From Lactobacillaceae bacterium UBA5807 (GTDB lineage: Bacteria; Bacillota; Bacilli; Lactobacillales; Lactobacillaceae), in contig DIDF01000046.1 of NCBI GenBank assembly GCA_002418005.1, positions 1 to 7,992 of the forward strand: a DNA stretch of 7,992 nt, written 5' to 3'. Below, piece after piece: positions 1-5,847 of this stretch. Made by a program: the position numbers and the translations under genes. The notes below the pieces were generated by a model, which had not been told where the DNA came from, ran no database searches, and saw nothing but the letters and a program-made list of their open reading frames with translations. Numbering within the stretch: position 1 is the stretch's first letter; the number at the start of each line of letters is the position of its first letter.

Positions 1-165
1 TTTAACTAGCACCACGCGTATAAAATCAATTATTTCTACTTAATAACATATTTAATAAAAAGGGCCTCCAAAAATGAAGGCCAAAATTAGAATAAGCTGA
101 AATGATTTTTGAGGCCAAAGTAAGGGTGGCCAGTAAAAAGTAATAAATTATAAGGGCAGTTTTAA
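1..165. other. Left-edge intergenic region
   Basis: I see no convincing gene here. The first 60 bases are AT-rich and may include the flank of a gene beyond the window. Bases 63-131 carry four GGCC-centred blocks (63-68, 79-82, 113-116, 128-131) that can pair in more than one way; the terminator-like hairpin is listed separately. A TATAAG at 149-154 could be a -10 box for the gene at 181, but no acceptable -35 box sits 16-18 bases upstream, so I do not call that promoter. Confidence 0.5.
57..82 (-). terminator. Rho-independent terminator reading leftwards
   Basis: In - strand RNA, GGCCUUC pairs with GGAGGCC (positions 82-76 with 69-63, one G-U wobble) around a six-base loop. CUUUUUAUU follows immediately at 62-54. 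On the + strand the wobble becomes an A-C mismatch and no T-run follows, so the structure fits leftward transcription. The same 3' arm can instead pair with GGCCTC-AAAAAT at 116-105, giving a longer 12-bp stem with one bulged base that ends at the same U-run. No - strand gene ends nearby. The closest is the dehydrogenase ending at 716, so this would terminate that transcript after it crosses the convergent gene, or a transcript not recognised here. Confidence 0.6.
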
Positions 166-170
166 ATGGT

Positions 171-176
171 GGAGGA
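171..176 (+). promoter_or_regulatory. Ribosome binding site fixing the start at 181
   Basis: GGAGGA lies four bases before ATG 181. An in-frame ATG at 166 lies upstream of and partly beside this motif and has no comparable purine block of its own, so 181 is the better start. Confidence 0.75.
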
Positions 177-180
177 TTTT

Positions 181-711
181 ATGAATCCAGAAAAAATGTG
201 GTGTGTCACCATATTAATGGTGACTGGAGTTAAACGAGAATATCGGTTATCCGATGACCTTCAATTTGCTTTAAATCTTCAAGGTCACTTTAAGCGACTA
301 AAAAATGCCTTATTGGTTGTCCCACTTGGTCCTTACGTGGATATCAATGGCAAGGAACAATCAATTGTTGAACCACCTTTTGGGGTGATTAAAATTGAAA
401 GCATTTACCGAATTGCAACTTCGGACGCAAGAAAGCTTCATATTACTCGTAGTCAATTTATTGGCGGAGATTTATGGCCAACTTGGAATTACCAAAAAAT
501 TTATGGATACCTCAAACACGACTACCCAAAACTAAGTCAGTGGCAAATCTCAAAGGACATTAAATACTGGATAAAAAAACAACAGGGAAAACAGGTTTCT
601 CCCAACCCATTTTCTCTGTTCATAACAAAAGTTAGAATTAATCGACAAATAAAAAGACTGGTAACCTTCCAAGCAAATTCAATAAAACATGACTGGAAGA
701 TCACAAAATAA
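181..711 (+). CDS. Unrecognised basic protein, 176 residues
   Basis: I do not recognise this protein or any family motif in it. It is hydrophilic to mixed, with no signal peptide or convincing membrane segment. The N-terminal 75 residues alternate in a beta-like way (for example ALLVVPLG and VIKIESIYRI). The remainder is rich in lysine, arginine and aromatic residues, with a WPTW motif near residue 100 and a strongly basic last 60 residues. Six tryptophans in 176 residues is high. A basic surface would suit nucleic-acid binding, but this is only an inference. The gene is the only + strand gene left of pgi. It has an excellent ribosome binding site, which argues that it is real. Its stop lies four bases from the stop of the convergent dehydrogenase gene, with no terminator between. 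An in-frame ATG at 166 would add five residues. A phage or island remnant is possible, but nothing mobile is visible nearby. Confidence 0.7.
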   Translation: MNPEKMWCVTILMVTGVKREYRLSDDLQFALNLQGHFKRLKNALLVVPLGPYVDINGKEQSIVEPPFGVIKIESIYRIATSDARKLHITRSQFIGGDLWPTWNYQKIYGYLKHDYPKLSQWQISKDIKYWIKKQQGKQVSPNPFSLFITKVRINRQIKRLVTFQANSIKHDWKITK

Positions 712-715
712 TCCG

Positions 716-1582
716 TTAGTTTTGCTGGTATTCTTTAATGAGGGCCTGAGTGCCTTCATCGCCAAGTTTATATTCTTCGACAAGTGACTTATAAAGTTCG
801 AAGGCTTTTCTTGTAGCCGGAAGATCAATATTCATTTTCTTGGCAGAATTTAATGCAATTCGCAAATCTTTCAAAAAGTGTTTTGCGGCAAACCCTGGCT
901 GAAAATCACCTTGAAGAATTCGAGGACCGTAATTTGCCATACTCCAGTTTTCTGCAGCGCCACCATCAATAGTATTTACAACCGCACTCAAATCGAGTCC
1001 GGCTTTTTTTGCGTATACTAATGATTCAATCATCCCAGTCATGGTTCCTGCTATCATAATTTGATTAGCCATCTTGGCGTACTGGCCTTTACCAGGGCCA
1101 CCAAACAATTTAATGGAACTCCCTAAAGTATTAAAGATAGGCATCGCCTGTTCGAAAGCATCTTTATCGCCACCAACCATAATGGTCAAAGTACCATTTT
1201 TAGCACCAACATCACCTCCGGATACTGGGGCATCCAAGGAGTTGGCGCTTCTTTTTTTACTCTCATCATAAATTTGTTGAGCTAGATCTGGTGAGCTTGT
1301 CGTCATGTCAATCAAAAGTGTATCTTTCTTAATTCCCGAAAATATTCCATCTTCGCCAAAATAAACCTCTTTGACATCGCTAGGAGTCCCAATAATCGTG
1401 ATAATAGTATCACTGATTCGAGCAATTTCTTTAGGGGTGTCAACCCAATGAGCACCATTTTTAACTACTGTATCAGCATGAGACTTTGTTCGATTGTATA
1501 CATTGACATTAACGTCAGCTTTCAATAAATTGTTAATCATTCCGGTACCCATTACGCCAGTACCAATAAAACCGATTTCCAT
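716..1582 (-). CDS. NAD(P)-dependent beta-hydroxyacid dehydrogenase (3-hydroxyisobutyrate dehydrogenase family)
   Basis: This 288-residue protein is full length for the family of 3-hydroxyisobutyrate, tartronate-semialdehyde and glyoxylate/succinic-semialdehyde reductases. These soluble enzymes oxidise a beta-hydroxyacid or reduce the matching semialdehyde. The N-terminal Rossmann motif GFIGTGVMG is at residues 4-12. The substrate-binding DAPVSGG lies at about 117-123. The catalytic lysine is about residue 170, in GKGQYAKMANQ. The C-terminal helical domain carries KDLRIAL. The NRT following the second beta strand (about residues 30-32) resembles members that prefer NADPH, so a reductase role is plausible; the substrate cannot be told from sequence. 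The start is ATG 1582 because AGGGTGAT sits just upstream of it. A GTG at 1591 in frame lies within that motif and is unlikely to be used. It follows the rmlB-like gene by 18 bases and is probably cotranscribed with it. Confidence 0.9.
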   Translation of the reverse strand: MEIGFIGTGVMGTGMINNLLKADVNVNVYNRTKSHADTVVKNGAHWVDTPKEIARISDTIITIIGTPSDVKEVYFGEDGIFSGIKKDTLLIDMTTSSPDLAQQIYDESKKRSANSLDAPVSGGDVGAKNGTLTIMVGGDKDAFEQAMPIFNTLGSSIKLFGGPGKGQYAKMANQIMIAGTMTGMIESLVYAKKAGLDLSAVVNTIDGGAAENWSMANYGPRILQGDFQPGFAAKHFLKDLRIALNSAKKMNIDLPATRKAFELYKSLVEEYKLGDEGTQALIKEYQQN

Positions 1583-1586
1583 AATT

Positions 1587-1594
1587 ATCACCCT
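1587..1594 (-). promoter_or_regulatory. Ribosome binding site of the beta-hydroxyacid dehydrogenase
   Basis: AGGGTGAT on the - strand matches the GGTGAT part of the usual Shine-Dalgarno complement and lies four bases before ATG 1582. It overlaps the in-frame GTG at 1591-1589, which argues against that GTG as the start. Confidence 0.65.
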
Positions 1595-1600
1595 ATTTAC

Positions 1601-2569
1601 CTAAATGATTTTTTCTTTCCACCAGTCAACATGTTCAGCATACCACTGAATGGTCTCTTTTAAGCCTTGGTTATATCCAACCGCTGGAGTCCAGTTCAAG
1701 CCATTTCTAATTTTTGAATCATTTATCAAATATATTTCATCATTACCCGGACGGTCCTTTACATATTGAATTTTATCTTTGTTGATTCTTAGCTCAGATA
1801 ATATTTTTTGAGCGATTTCCTTATTTGATTTTAAATCATTTCCGGAAATATTATAAACTTCTCCAGGCTTCCCATTTCTTAAAACCATGTCAATCGCTCG
1901 ACAATTATCTGATACATAAAGCCAAACCCGCTTATTATGGCCGTCACCATAAAGTGGCAATGTTTTTCCACTCAACCCATGGGTTATCATTAATGGAATT
2001 AATTTTTCAGGAAATTGATTCGGCCCATAGTTATTAGAAGACCGAGTAATCCGCACATTTAGCCCATAAGTTTTAAAATATGAAAGAGCCAGCATATCAG
2101 CTGCCGCTTTACTTGCGGCATAAGGAGAAGATGGCATCAGCAAGTCAGACTCCTCAAATCCACCTTCTTCAGGTGAATCGCCATAAACTTCATCAGTAGA
2201 AATTTGAAGAACCGTTTTGACACCAGATCTTTCCGAAATGTCCAAAAGATTATTGGTTCCCAAAACATTTGTTTTTACAAAAATACTGGGATTCTTTATT
2301 GATCTGTCAACATGAGACTCTGCGGCAAAATTTATTACAGCATCAAAGGAATTATTTTTAAACAAACCATTTAAAAATTTATAGTCACATATATTGCCTT
2401 TAAAAAATTTATACCGCGAACTTTTTTGCACGTCTTTTAAATTATCTAATGAACCGGCATAAGTTAAGGCATCCAAATTAGTAACTGTATCTAGTGAATG
2501 CTCCCTTAAGATATATCTGATAAAGTGCGAGCCTATAAAGCCGGCTCCACCAGTAACTAATATGTTCAA
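1601..2569 (-). CDS. rfbB: dTDP-glucose 4,6-dehydratase-like protein (RmlB/RfbB family)
   Basis: This 322-residue extended short-chain dehydrogenase is closest in style to RmlB. RmlB converts dTDP-glucose to dTDP-4-keto-6-deoxyglucose, the second step towards dTDP-rhamnose for surface polysaccharides. Visible motifs are the NAD-binding GGAGFIG (7-13), HVDRS (86-90), the catalytic STDEVYG with T125-D126-E127, the YAASK dyad Y150/K154, and the substrate-loop segment KRVWLYVSDNCRAID. Most RmlB proteins are somewhat longer, about 330-360 residues. The C-terminal nucleotide-binding stretch normally reads DRxGHDRRYAI. Here it is DRPGNDEIYLI (272-282), so the histidine and both arginines are replaced. 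This could mean a different nucleotide-sugar substrate. No rmlA, rmlC or rmlD lies in the window. The start is a TTG, supported by a G-rich ribosome binding site. It is probably the first gene of a two-gene unit with the downstream dehydrogenase. The family call is firm and the exact substrate is not. Confidence 0.85.
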   Translation of the reverse strand: MNILVTGGAGFIGSHFIRYILREHSLDTVTNLDALTYAGSLDNLKDVQKSSRYKFFKGNICDYKFLNGLFKNNSFDAVINFAAESHVDRSIKNPSIFVKTNVLGTNNLLDISERSGVKTVLQISTDEVYGDSPEEGGFEESDLLMPSSPYAASKAAADMLALSYFKTYGLNVRITRSSNNYGPNQFPEKLIPLMITHGLSGKTLPLYGDGHNKRVWLYVSDNCRAIDMVLRNGKPGEVYNISGNDLKSNKEIAQKILSELRINKDKIQYVKDRPGNDEIYLINDSKIRNGLNWTPAVGYNQGLKETIQWYAEHVDWWKEKII

Positions 2570-2576
2570 CGACCGA

Positions 2577-2584
2577 CCACCCCC
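2577..2584 (-). promoter_or_regulatory. Ribosome binding site supporting a TTG start
   Basis: GGGGGTGG on the - strand lies seven bases before TTG 2569. No ATG or GTG occurs close to the conserved MNILVTGG beginning of the protein. The Rossmann motif begins only six residues in, so TTG is the start the protein alignment requires. Confidence 0.7.
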
Positions 2585-2599
2585 GTTTAATTAGATTTT

Positions 2600-2652
2600 A
2601 ACAAAAAATGGTCCTACCAACTTAAAAAAATTCAAGCTGATAAAACCATTTT
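2600..2652 (-). terminator. Terminator of ptsI, 22-bp hairpin
   Basis: The hairpin spans 2605-2652. In - strand RNA it forms a continuous 22-bp stem, with outer arms AAAAUGGU/ACCAUUUU, a UUUU loop and several G-U wobbles. The run UUUUUUGUU follows. On the + strand each wobble is an A-C mismatch, so the fold is specific to the - strand. It begins 11 bases after the ptsI stop and ends before rmlB, which marks a transcript boundary between them. Confidence 0.8.
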
Positions 2653-2663
2653 CATACAAACTT

Positions 2664-4385
2664 TCATTTCACTGCTTTTTTAACCATTTGAACTACTTCG
2701 TCAGCCGTTTCAGCCTCAATTGCCTTATCAACTAACGTCTTCATTTCTTTTGAATCAAGGTGTTTCATTAATGAACGAGTTTTCAGCATGCTAGTAGCAC
2801 TCATAGAAAATTCATCCAGCCCCATTCCAACTAACAATGGAACAGCAATTGGATCTCCTGCCATTTCACCACACATTGCAACATACTTTTTCTCTTTGTG
2901 GGCCGAATCGACAATGTATTTAATTAGGCGAATAACGGAAGGATTATATGGTTGATATAGATAACTAACTTTTTCATTTCCTCGATCAGCTGCCATTGAA
3001 TATCCAATAAGATCATTGGTGCCAATACTCATAAAATCAACTTCTTTGGCAAATTTATCAGCTAAAACAGCTGCCGCAGGAATTTCCATCATCATTCCAA
3101 CTTTAATCTTGCCGACTTTTTGGCCGTTTTTAACTAACTTGTCAAACTCTTCTTTATATATTTTTTTGGCTTCTCTGAATTCATTTAAAGTAGCAATCAT
3201 TGGAAACATAATCCATAAATTACCGAACGCCGATGCTCGAATCAATGCTCTCAATTGGGTTCTAAAAATATCTTGCTTATCCAAACTAATTCGAATTGCC
3301 CGATAACCTAAAAATGGGTTTCGTTCGTGTTTTAGTTGCAGATAGGGCAAATTTTTATCTCCGCCAATATCCATCGTTCTAATAACAACGGGGCGAGGTT
3401 TCATATCAGAAACGACTTGCTTATATGCGTCAAATTGCTGCTGCTCGGTCGGCCAGTCACTAGAATGCATATATAAAAATTCGCTTCGAAATAATCCAAC
3501 TCCTTCACCACCGTTATCAATAACGGCTTTGGTATCTTTTGGAGTGCCAATATTTCCAGCAATTGTATGCTTAATTCCATCTTGAGTAACAGAAGGTTGT
3601 TCCTTGAAACTTTCCAGGGCTTGCTTTTGTTTTTTAAATTCAATTTCTTTTTGGCGATATTTCTCAATTAAGGCTTGATCAGGATTAACAATACAAATCC
3701 CTTGAGATCCATCTAAAATAATTGTTTGTTCATTTTTAATTTTAGAGGTTGCGTCACTAGCACCAACAATTGCCGGCACTTCCAAGCTCCTAGACATTAT
3801 TGCCACGTGAGAAGTTCGACCACCTAAATCAGAGATGAAGCCTTTAATATACTTGGTATTGAATTGAGCAAAGCTGCTTGTGCCAATCTCACTTGCAACA
3901 ATAATTACGTCTTTATCTATTAAACTAGGGTTAGGTAAATCAACATTCAGTAAATGAGCTAAAACTCTTTTATAAACATCTCTAACATCGAAAACCCGTT
4001 CTTTTAGATAATCATTACCTCTGATGGAATTAAACTTTGCAATATACTTGTCAGTGACAGTTTTTAAAGCCTGCTCAGCACTAATATTCTGTTCCAAAAT
4101 TTCGTTAGAGATCTCTTGGGTGTATTCGGGATCTGTTAATATTTCAATTTGAACTTGAAATATTTGAGCCTCATCAACTCCAACAGTCTTTTGCGCTTGC
4201 GATTTTATTTTGTTGATTTCTTTTTCGGCTTTATCTAAGGCATCATGAATTCTGACAACCTCATTATTAACATTTTTAATTCTTTTTGGAGAAAATGAAA
4301 GATCTGGATCTTTTAATAAATAAGCTTTTTCAATTGCAATCCCGTCACTGGCTGCAATTCCTTGAACTTCAAATGAACTAACCAT
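2664..4385 (-). CDS. ptsI: Phosphoenolpyruvate-protein phosphotransferase (PTS enzyme I)
   Basis: This 573-residue cytoplasmic protein is full length for enzyme I, which takes phosphate from phosphoenolpyruvate and passes it to HPr to drive PTS sugar uptake. The N-terminal domain begins with QGIAASDGIAIEKAYLL. The phosphorylated histidine is H193 in GGRTSHVAIMSR. The PEP-binding barrel shows GVGLFRSEFLYM (about 296-306), GGDKNLPY, NPFLGYRAIR, the metal-binding region MMMEIPAA, GTNDLIGYSMAADR, and the catalytic cysteine C505 in CGEMAGD. Several N-terminal positions depart from the usual pattern. The residue after H193 is valine, where small residues (Ser, Thr or Ala) are normal. The usual LTPSxTAQL segment reads IGTSSFAQF. 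The usual IFxAH segment reads IFQVQ. In most Firmicutes ptsH lies directly upstream, but here it is absent and manA is upstream instead. AGAAGG lies upstream of ATG 4385. The function call is secure; full activity is likely but not certain. Confidence 0.95.
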   Translation of the reverse strand: MVSSFEVQGIAASDGIAIEKAYLLKDPDLSFSPKRIKNVNNEVVRIHDALDKAEKEINKIKSQAQKTVGVDEAQIFQVQIEILTDPEYTQEISNEILEQNISAEQALKTVTDKYIAKFNSIRGNDYLKERVFDVRDVYKRVLAHLLNVDLPNPSLIDKDVIIVASEIGTSSFAQFNTKYIKGFISDLGGRTSHVAIMSRSLEVPAIVGASDATSKIKNEQTIILDGSQGICIVNPDQALIEKYRQKEIEFKKQKQALESFKEQPSVTQDGIKHTIAGNIGTPKDTKAVIDNGGEGVGLFRSEFLYMHSSDWPTEQQQFDAYKQVVSDMKPRPVVIRTMDIGGDKNLPYLQLKHERNPFLGYRAIRISLDKQDIFRTQLRALIRASAFGNLWIMFPMIATLNEFREAKKIYKEEFDKLVKNGQKVGKIKVGMMMEIPAAAVLADKFAKEVDFMSIGTNDLIGYSMAADRGNEKVSYLYQPYNPSVIRLIKYIVDSAHKEKKYVAMCGEMAGDPIAVPLLVGMGLDEFSMSATSMLKTRSLMKHLDSKEMKTLVDKAIEAETADEVVQMVKKAVK

Positions 4386-4440
4386 TATTCTCTTTCCTTC
4401 TAAAAAGACTTTAATAGAATATCCTTAACAGTCAATATTC

Positions 4441-4446
4441 ATTATA
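4441..4446 (-). promoter_or_regulatory. Possible -10 box for ptsI
   Basis: An exact TATAAT occurs on the - strand, 55 bases before the ptsI ATG. The hexamer at -35 spacing (TCGTTT at 16 bases) is poor. I see no terminator between manA and ptsI, so ptsI could also be read from a manA promoter. Confidence 0.35.
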
Positions 4447-4494
4447 ACTTCAAACTCAAAATAAACGACAGCGAAACCCTTAGAGTACATTAAA

Positions 4495-5457
4495 TTACTT
4501 ATTAGCAAAACTGCCAATAATCTGCAAATTCCCCGTCAATTTATAATCTTTGGTTTGATTTGGCAAAATATAAGTGGTACCTTTTTTTATTTGGTAATCA
4601 GTGCCATCAACTTTTAGAGTTCCATTGCCTGCAATAACAGTTTGAATCATATATTTATGATTCATATTCAAATTGGCGCTTCCAGATAATTCAATCTTCA
4701 AAACGGCAAAGTAGGTTGCATTCACTAAAGTAGTAATCTTAGCATCCCCAAGAGTTTGAGTTGTTTCTTTTATTTCAGGATCCTTGTGGGGAACATTTGT
4801 CACTTCCAAAGCTTCTTCAACTTGAAGTGGCCGTTTTTTCCCGCTTGAAGGGTCAACCCGATCAAAATCATAGAATCTAAATGTAGTATCTGAACTTTGT
4901 TGGGTTTCCAAAGCAACAATTCCCGTGCCTAAAGCGTGTAAAGTACCGGATGGAACATAATAGAATTCTCCTTGCTTAACAGGAACCGTTCTTAAAATCG
5001 ATTTGATATTGCCACTGTGAACGGCATCCGCCAATTCTTTATGAGTCTGAGCAGTATGACCGTAATAAAGTTGGGCACCAGGTTTAGCAGAAAGAATATA
5101 CCAGCTTTCAGTTTTACCATAAGGCTCCCCATGAGCTTGAGCGTATTCATCATCGGGGTGAACTTGGATTGATAAATCCCGGTTAGCATCCAAAATTTTA
5201 ACCAACAAAGGGAATGCCGCATTCTTCTCATGCCCGCCAAAAAGTTGAGGAGCCTCATTCCATATTTCTTGAAGAGTTTTACCAGCATAATCTCCGTTAA
5301 CTACAGTTGAAGGGCCATGCGGATGAGCAGAAGCAATCCATGCTTCTCCAGTATGTTCTGAGGGTAAATCAAAGCCATAATCCCGTAACTTAGTTCCACC
5401 CCACATTTTCTCGTGTAAAGATGGCTTTAATAGCAAAGGTTTAACTTTTGATGACAT
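4495..5457 (-). CDS. manA: Mannose-6-phosphate isomerase, class I
   Basis: This 320-residue zinc enzyme interconverts mannose-6-phosphate and fructose-6-phosphate. It lets mannose imported by the PTS enter glycolysis, and it supplies mannose-6-phosphate for polysaccharide synthesis in the reverse direction. The length fits the short Firmicute class I form. Visible motifs are KMWGG near the N-terminus and zinc ligands in QVHPDD (Q98, H100), GKTESWYIL (E117) and SGTLHALG (H174). The active-site segment QSSDTTFRFYDFDR follows, with R194. The start is ATG 5457, preceded by GGAGGA seven bases upstream. It is the first gene of the leftward cluster and lies 109 bases upstream of ptsI. It is divergent from pgi across a 390-bp region holding a cre site. 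Its pairing with ptsI suits a role in PTS mannose use. Confidence 0.96.
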   Translation of the reverse strand: MSSKVKPLLLKPSLHEKMWGGTKLRDYGFDLPSEHTGEAWIASAHPHGPSTVVNGDYAGKTLQEIWNEAPQLFGGHEKNAAFPLLVKILDANRDLSIQVHPDDEYAQAHGEPYGKTESWYILSAKPGAQLYYGHTAQTHKELADAVHSGNIKSILRTVPVKQGEFYYVPSGTLHALGTGIVALETQQSSDTTFRFYDFDRVDPSSGKKRPLQVEEALEVTNVPHKDPEIKETTQTLGDAKITTLVNATYFAVLKIELSGSANLNMNHKYMIQTVIAGNGTLKVDGTDYQIKKGTTYILPNQTKDYKLTGNLQIIGSFANK

Positions 5458-5558
5458 TTTAGTTCCTCCAAACTTTTATGTTCAATTAAAATTTTATTGG
5501 GTTTTCCTACATAATACAAGGTAGTTTCTCATCCAAAGATAATATTTCTAAAGCTTTT

Positions 5559-5649
5559 TGAATTAAATGAACTGAATTTCCAAAATAATCGCCAAGATGA
5601 TAATTGTAAAGTTATAAGTTCAGATGAATTAAATATTATAAATCGCCAA
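5559..5649. repeat. Imperfect direct duplication upstream of manA
   Basis: Two blocks recur in the same order: TGAATTAAAT at 5559 and 5625, and AATCGCCAA at 5587 and 5641. The blocks are 18 bases apart in the first copy and 6 in the second, as if one copy lost or gained 12 bases. The sequence is AT-rich, which lowers the significance of the first block, but the second contains a less common CGCC core. Confidence 0.4.
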
Positions 5650-5681
5650 AAGCATATTTATTTTTTATGGGAAGTATTTTT

Positions 5682-5710
5682 TTGTAAACAATTGTAAACG
5701 TTTACATAAT
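5682..5710 (+). promoter_or_regulatory. Candidate upstream pgi promoter overlapped by cre
   Basis: TTGTAA (5682-5687) and CATAAT (5705-5710) are separated by exactly 17 bases. They match the sigma-A hexamers at 4/6 and 5/6 positions. The cre at 5693-5706 lies in the spacer and touches the -10 box, where a bound CcpA would block RNA polymerase. The resulting leader would be about 130 bases. Confidence 0.35.
5693..5706. promoter_or_regulatory. cre (CcpA operator)
   Basis: TGTAAACGTTTACA is a perfect 14-bp palindrome and fits the cre consensus TGWAANCGNTNWCA at every position. An extra half-site, TTGTAAAC at 5682-5689, repeats the left half exactly ten bases upstream, one helical turn away. The element lies about 140 bases before pgi and 235 before manA. 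It could repress a promoter overlapping it, or activate a downstream one. Which gene it controls cannot be settled from sequence. Confidence 0.85.
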
Positions 5711-5773
5711 GAGCTTCTCCGAAGATTGCTATTAAATCAACATTAATATTTACCTAGAGTTGAATTGAACGTC

Positions 5774-5801
5774 TTCCAATCAGTTTTAACCGTGATAAAA
5801 T
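5774..5801 (+). promoter_or_regulatory. Candidate proximal pgi promoter
   Basis: An extended -10 box, TG at 5793-5794 and TAAAAT at 5796-5801, lies about 47 bases before the pgi start. The -35 region (TTCCAA at 5774-5779, 16-base spacer) is weak, which is tolerated when the extended -10 TG is present. The implied leader is about 40 bases. Confidence 0.5.
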
Positions 5802-5847
5802 AATGGTGTATACCAATGATACTAATTAACAAGGAGAGGTAAGAAAA

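Larger units (their letters stand above)
5458..5847. other. Divergent manA/pgi regulatory region
   Basis: This 390-bp AT-rich region holds no gene. It should contain the promoters for manA (leftwards) and pgi (rightwards). It contains a perfect cre at 5693-5706 and two candidate pgi promoters. It also holds an imperfect duplication in which TGAATTAAAT (5559-5568 and 5625-5634) is followed by AATCGCCAA (5587-5595 and 5641-5649). For manA, an exact TATAAT on the - strand at 5640-5635 lacks a -35 box, and TTTACA (5612-5607) with TATTTT 17 bases downstream is an alternative. I cannot choose between them. Confidence 0.6.

Noticed and set aside
166..180. Upstream in-frame ATG for the orphan gene
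   Set aside because: It overlaps the start of the ribosome binding site that clearly serves ATG 181 and has no such site of its own.
1583..1591. GTG start three codons upstream for the beta-hydroxyacid dehydrogenase
   Set aside because: The GTG lies within the AGGGTGAT ribosome binding site of ATG 1582, and family proteins begin right at the Rossmann strand.
3401..3667. 88-codon open frame on the - strand inside ptsI
   Set aside because: It lies fully inside a well-conserved gene in another frame and encodes nothing recognisable. The other short frames overlapping manA, rmlB, pgi and the two dehydrogenases were dropped for the same reason.
5604..5617. Second cre-like site TTGTAAAGTTATAA
   Set aside because: It lacks the central CG of the cre consensus and matches only in its AT-rich left half.
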